Shown here in pieces: positions 63,960 through 64,000 of a stretch of DNA of 64,000 nucleotides. The position numbers and the translations under genes were made by a program. The DNA lies in assembly GCF_000617845.2 (NCBI RefSeq), contig NZ_DF820426.1, forward strand, positions 434,001-498,000, in the 5' to 3' direction. Source of the DNA: Bradyrhizobium sp. DOA9 (lineage in GTDB: Bacteria > Pseudomonadota > Alphaproteobacteria > Rhizobiales > Xanthobacteraceae). Below the pieces are notes generated by a model. It had not been told where the DNA came from. It saw nothing but the letters and a program-made list of their open reading frames with translations, and searched no databases. Within the stretch, counting starts at the first letter, position 1; each line of letters begins with the position of its first letter.

Positions 63960-64000
63960 ATGTCGACCGAGCCAGCCGTGCGTGTTGAAGACCGGCTATT
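63960..64000 (+). CDS. fixX: Ferredoxin-like FixX, start only
   Basis: The ATG at 63960 follows GAGGGG and opens MSTEPAVRVEDRL before the window ends. RVEDRL is the usual start region of FixX, the ferredoxin that completes FixABCX. It lies 32 bases after fixC, as in other rhizobia. The cluster ligands are outside the window. Confidence 0.75.
   Translation, partial: MSTEPAVRVEDRL

Noticed and set aside
1..64000. CRISPR arrays, tRNA or rRNA genes
   Set aside because: No regularly spaced short repeats, no cloverleaf-like or rRNA-like sequence was noticed on either strand.

Overview
The window looks like a decayed stretch of a rhizobial symbiosis island, most likely from Bradyrhizobium. It is GC-rich. 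It carries a fixR-type dehydrogenase, nifD and nifK separated from nifH, and a fixABC(X) operon, all of the slow-grower type. Insertion sequences and group II introns are packed between these genes, and a wreck of conjugation genes (traG and a ribbon-helix-helix gene) is present. No nod genes, rRNA, tRNA or CRISPR arrays were seen.

Layout. 1-5.3 kb: a group II intron, an IS256 element split by an IS110 element, and an IS5 remnant. 5.3-8.2 kb: a LuxR tail, an ornithine-cyclodeaminase-like gene and a short-chain dehydrogenase with its own NifA site and sigma-54 promoter. 8.2-12.8 kb: more broken IS copies, including an IS110 element inside an IS3 element. 12.9-17.2 kb: a probable phosphonate pathway (PEP mutase, aminotransferase, nucleotidyltransferase, CDP-alcohol phosphatidyltransferase). 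18.8-26.1 kb: fixR, nifD, nifK, the tail of a NifX-associated gene, a DUF683 gene, fdxB, an IscA-like gene and nifT. 26.1-29.8 kb: IS3, an IS5 remnant and a class-C-like group II intron. 29.8-30.5 kb: an aegerolysin-like gene with a textbook NifA/sigma-54 promoter. 31.1-35.5 kb: a RiPP locus (Nif11-type precursor, radical SAM epimerase, B12 radical SAM methyltransferase) behind a consensus sigma-54 promoter. 35.5-41 kb: an IS3 element, a GH28 polygalacturonase, and a secreted-protein gene plus a truncated duplicate, both with sigma-54 promoters. 41-44 kb: IS scraps and conjugation pseudogenes. 44-49 kb: a two-component system divergent from a three-barrel outer-membrane protein. 50-55.6 kb: IS wreckage, including ISL3 inside IS110. 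55.9-64 kb: truncated nifB, fdxN, broken nifZ, intact nifH, broken nifQ and nifW, and fixA, fixB, fixC and the start of fixX.

How it works together. Sigma-54 -24/-12 elements (GG-N10-GC) can be read in front of the dehydrogenase, fixR, nifD, the IscA gene, the aegerolysin-like gene, the RiPP precursor, the secreted protein and its duplicate, nifB, nifH and fixA. The window is therefore a scattered NifA/RpoN regulon that includes genes outside nitrogenase. Nitrogenase structural and electron-supply genes are intact. The FeMo-cofactor assembly set is gutted here: nifE, nifN and nifX are absent between nifK and the NifX-associated remnant, nifB is cut to its N-terminal third, and nifQ, nifZ and nifW are broken. 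nifA is not next to fixR. Either intact copies lie elsewhere in the genome or this strain cannot fix nitrogen.

The strongest leads for new biology are the sigma-54-linked RiPP locus, whose precursor ends in Val/Thr/Ala-rich decapeptide repeats, the NifA-linked aegerolysin-like protein, and the phosphonate cluster. All product calls come from reading protein motifs by eye, not from database searches.
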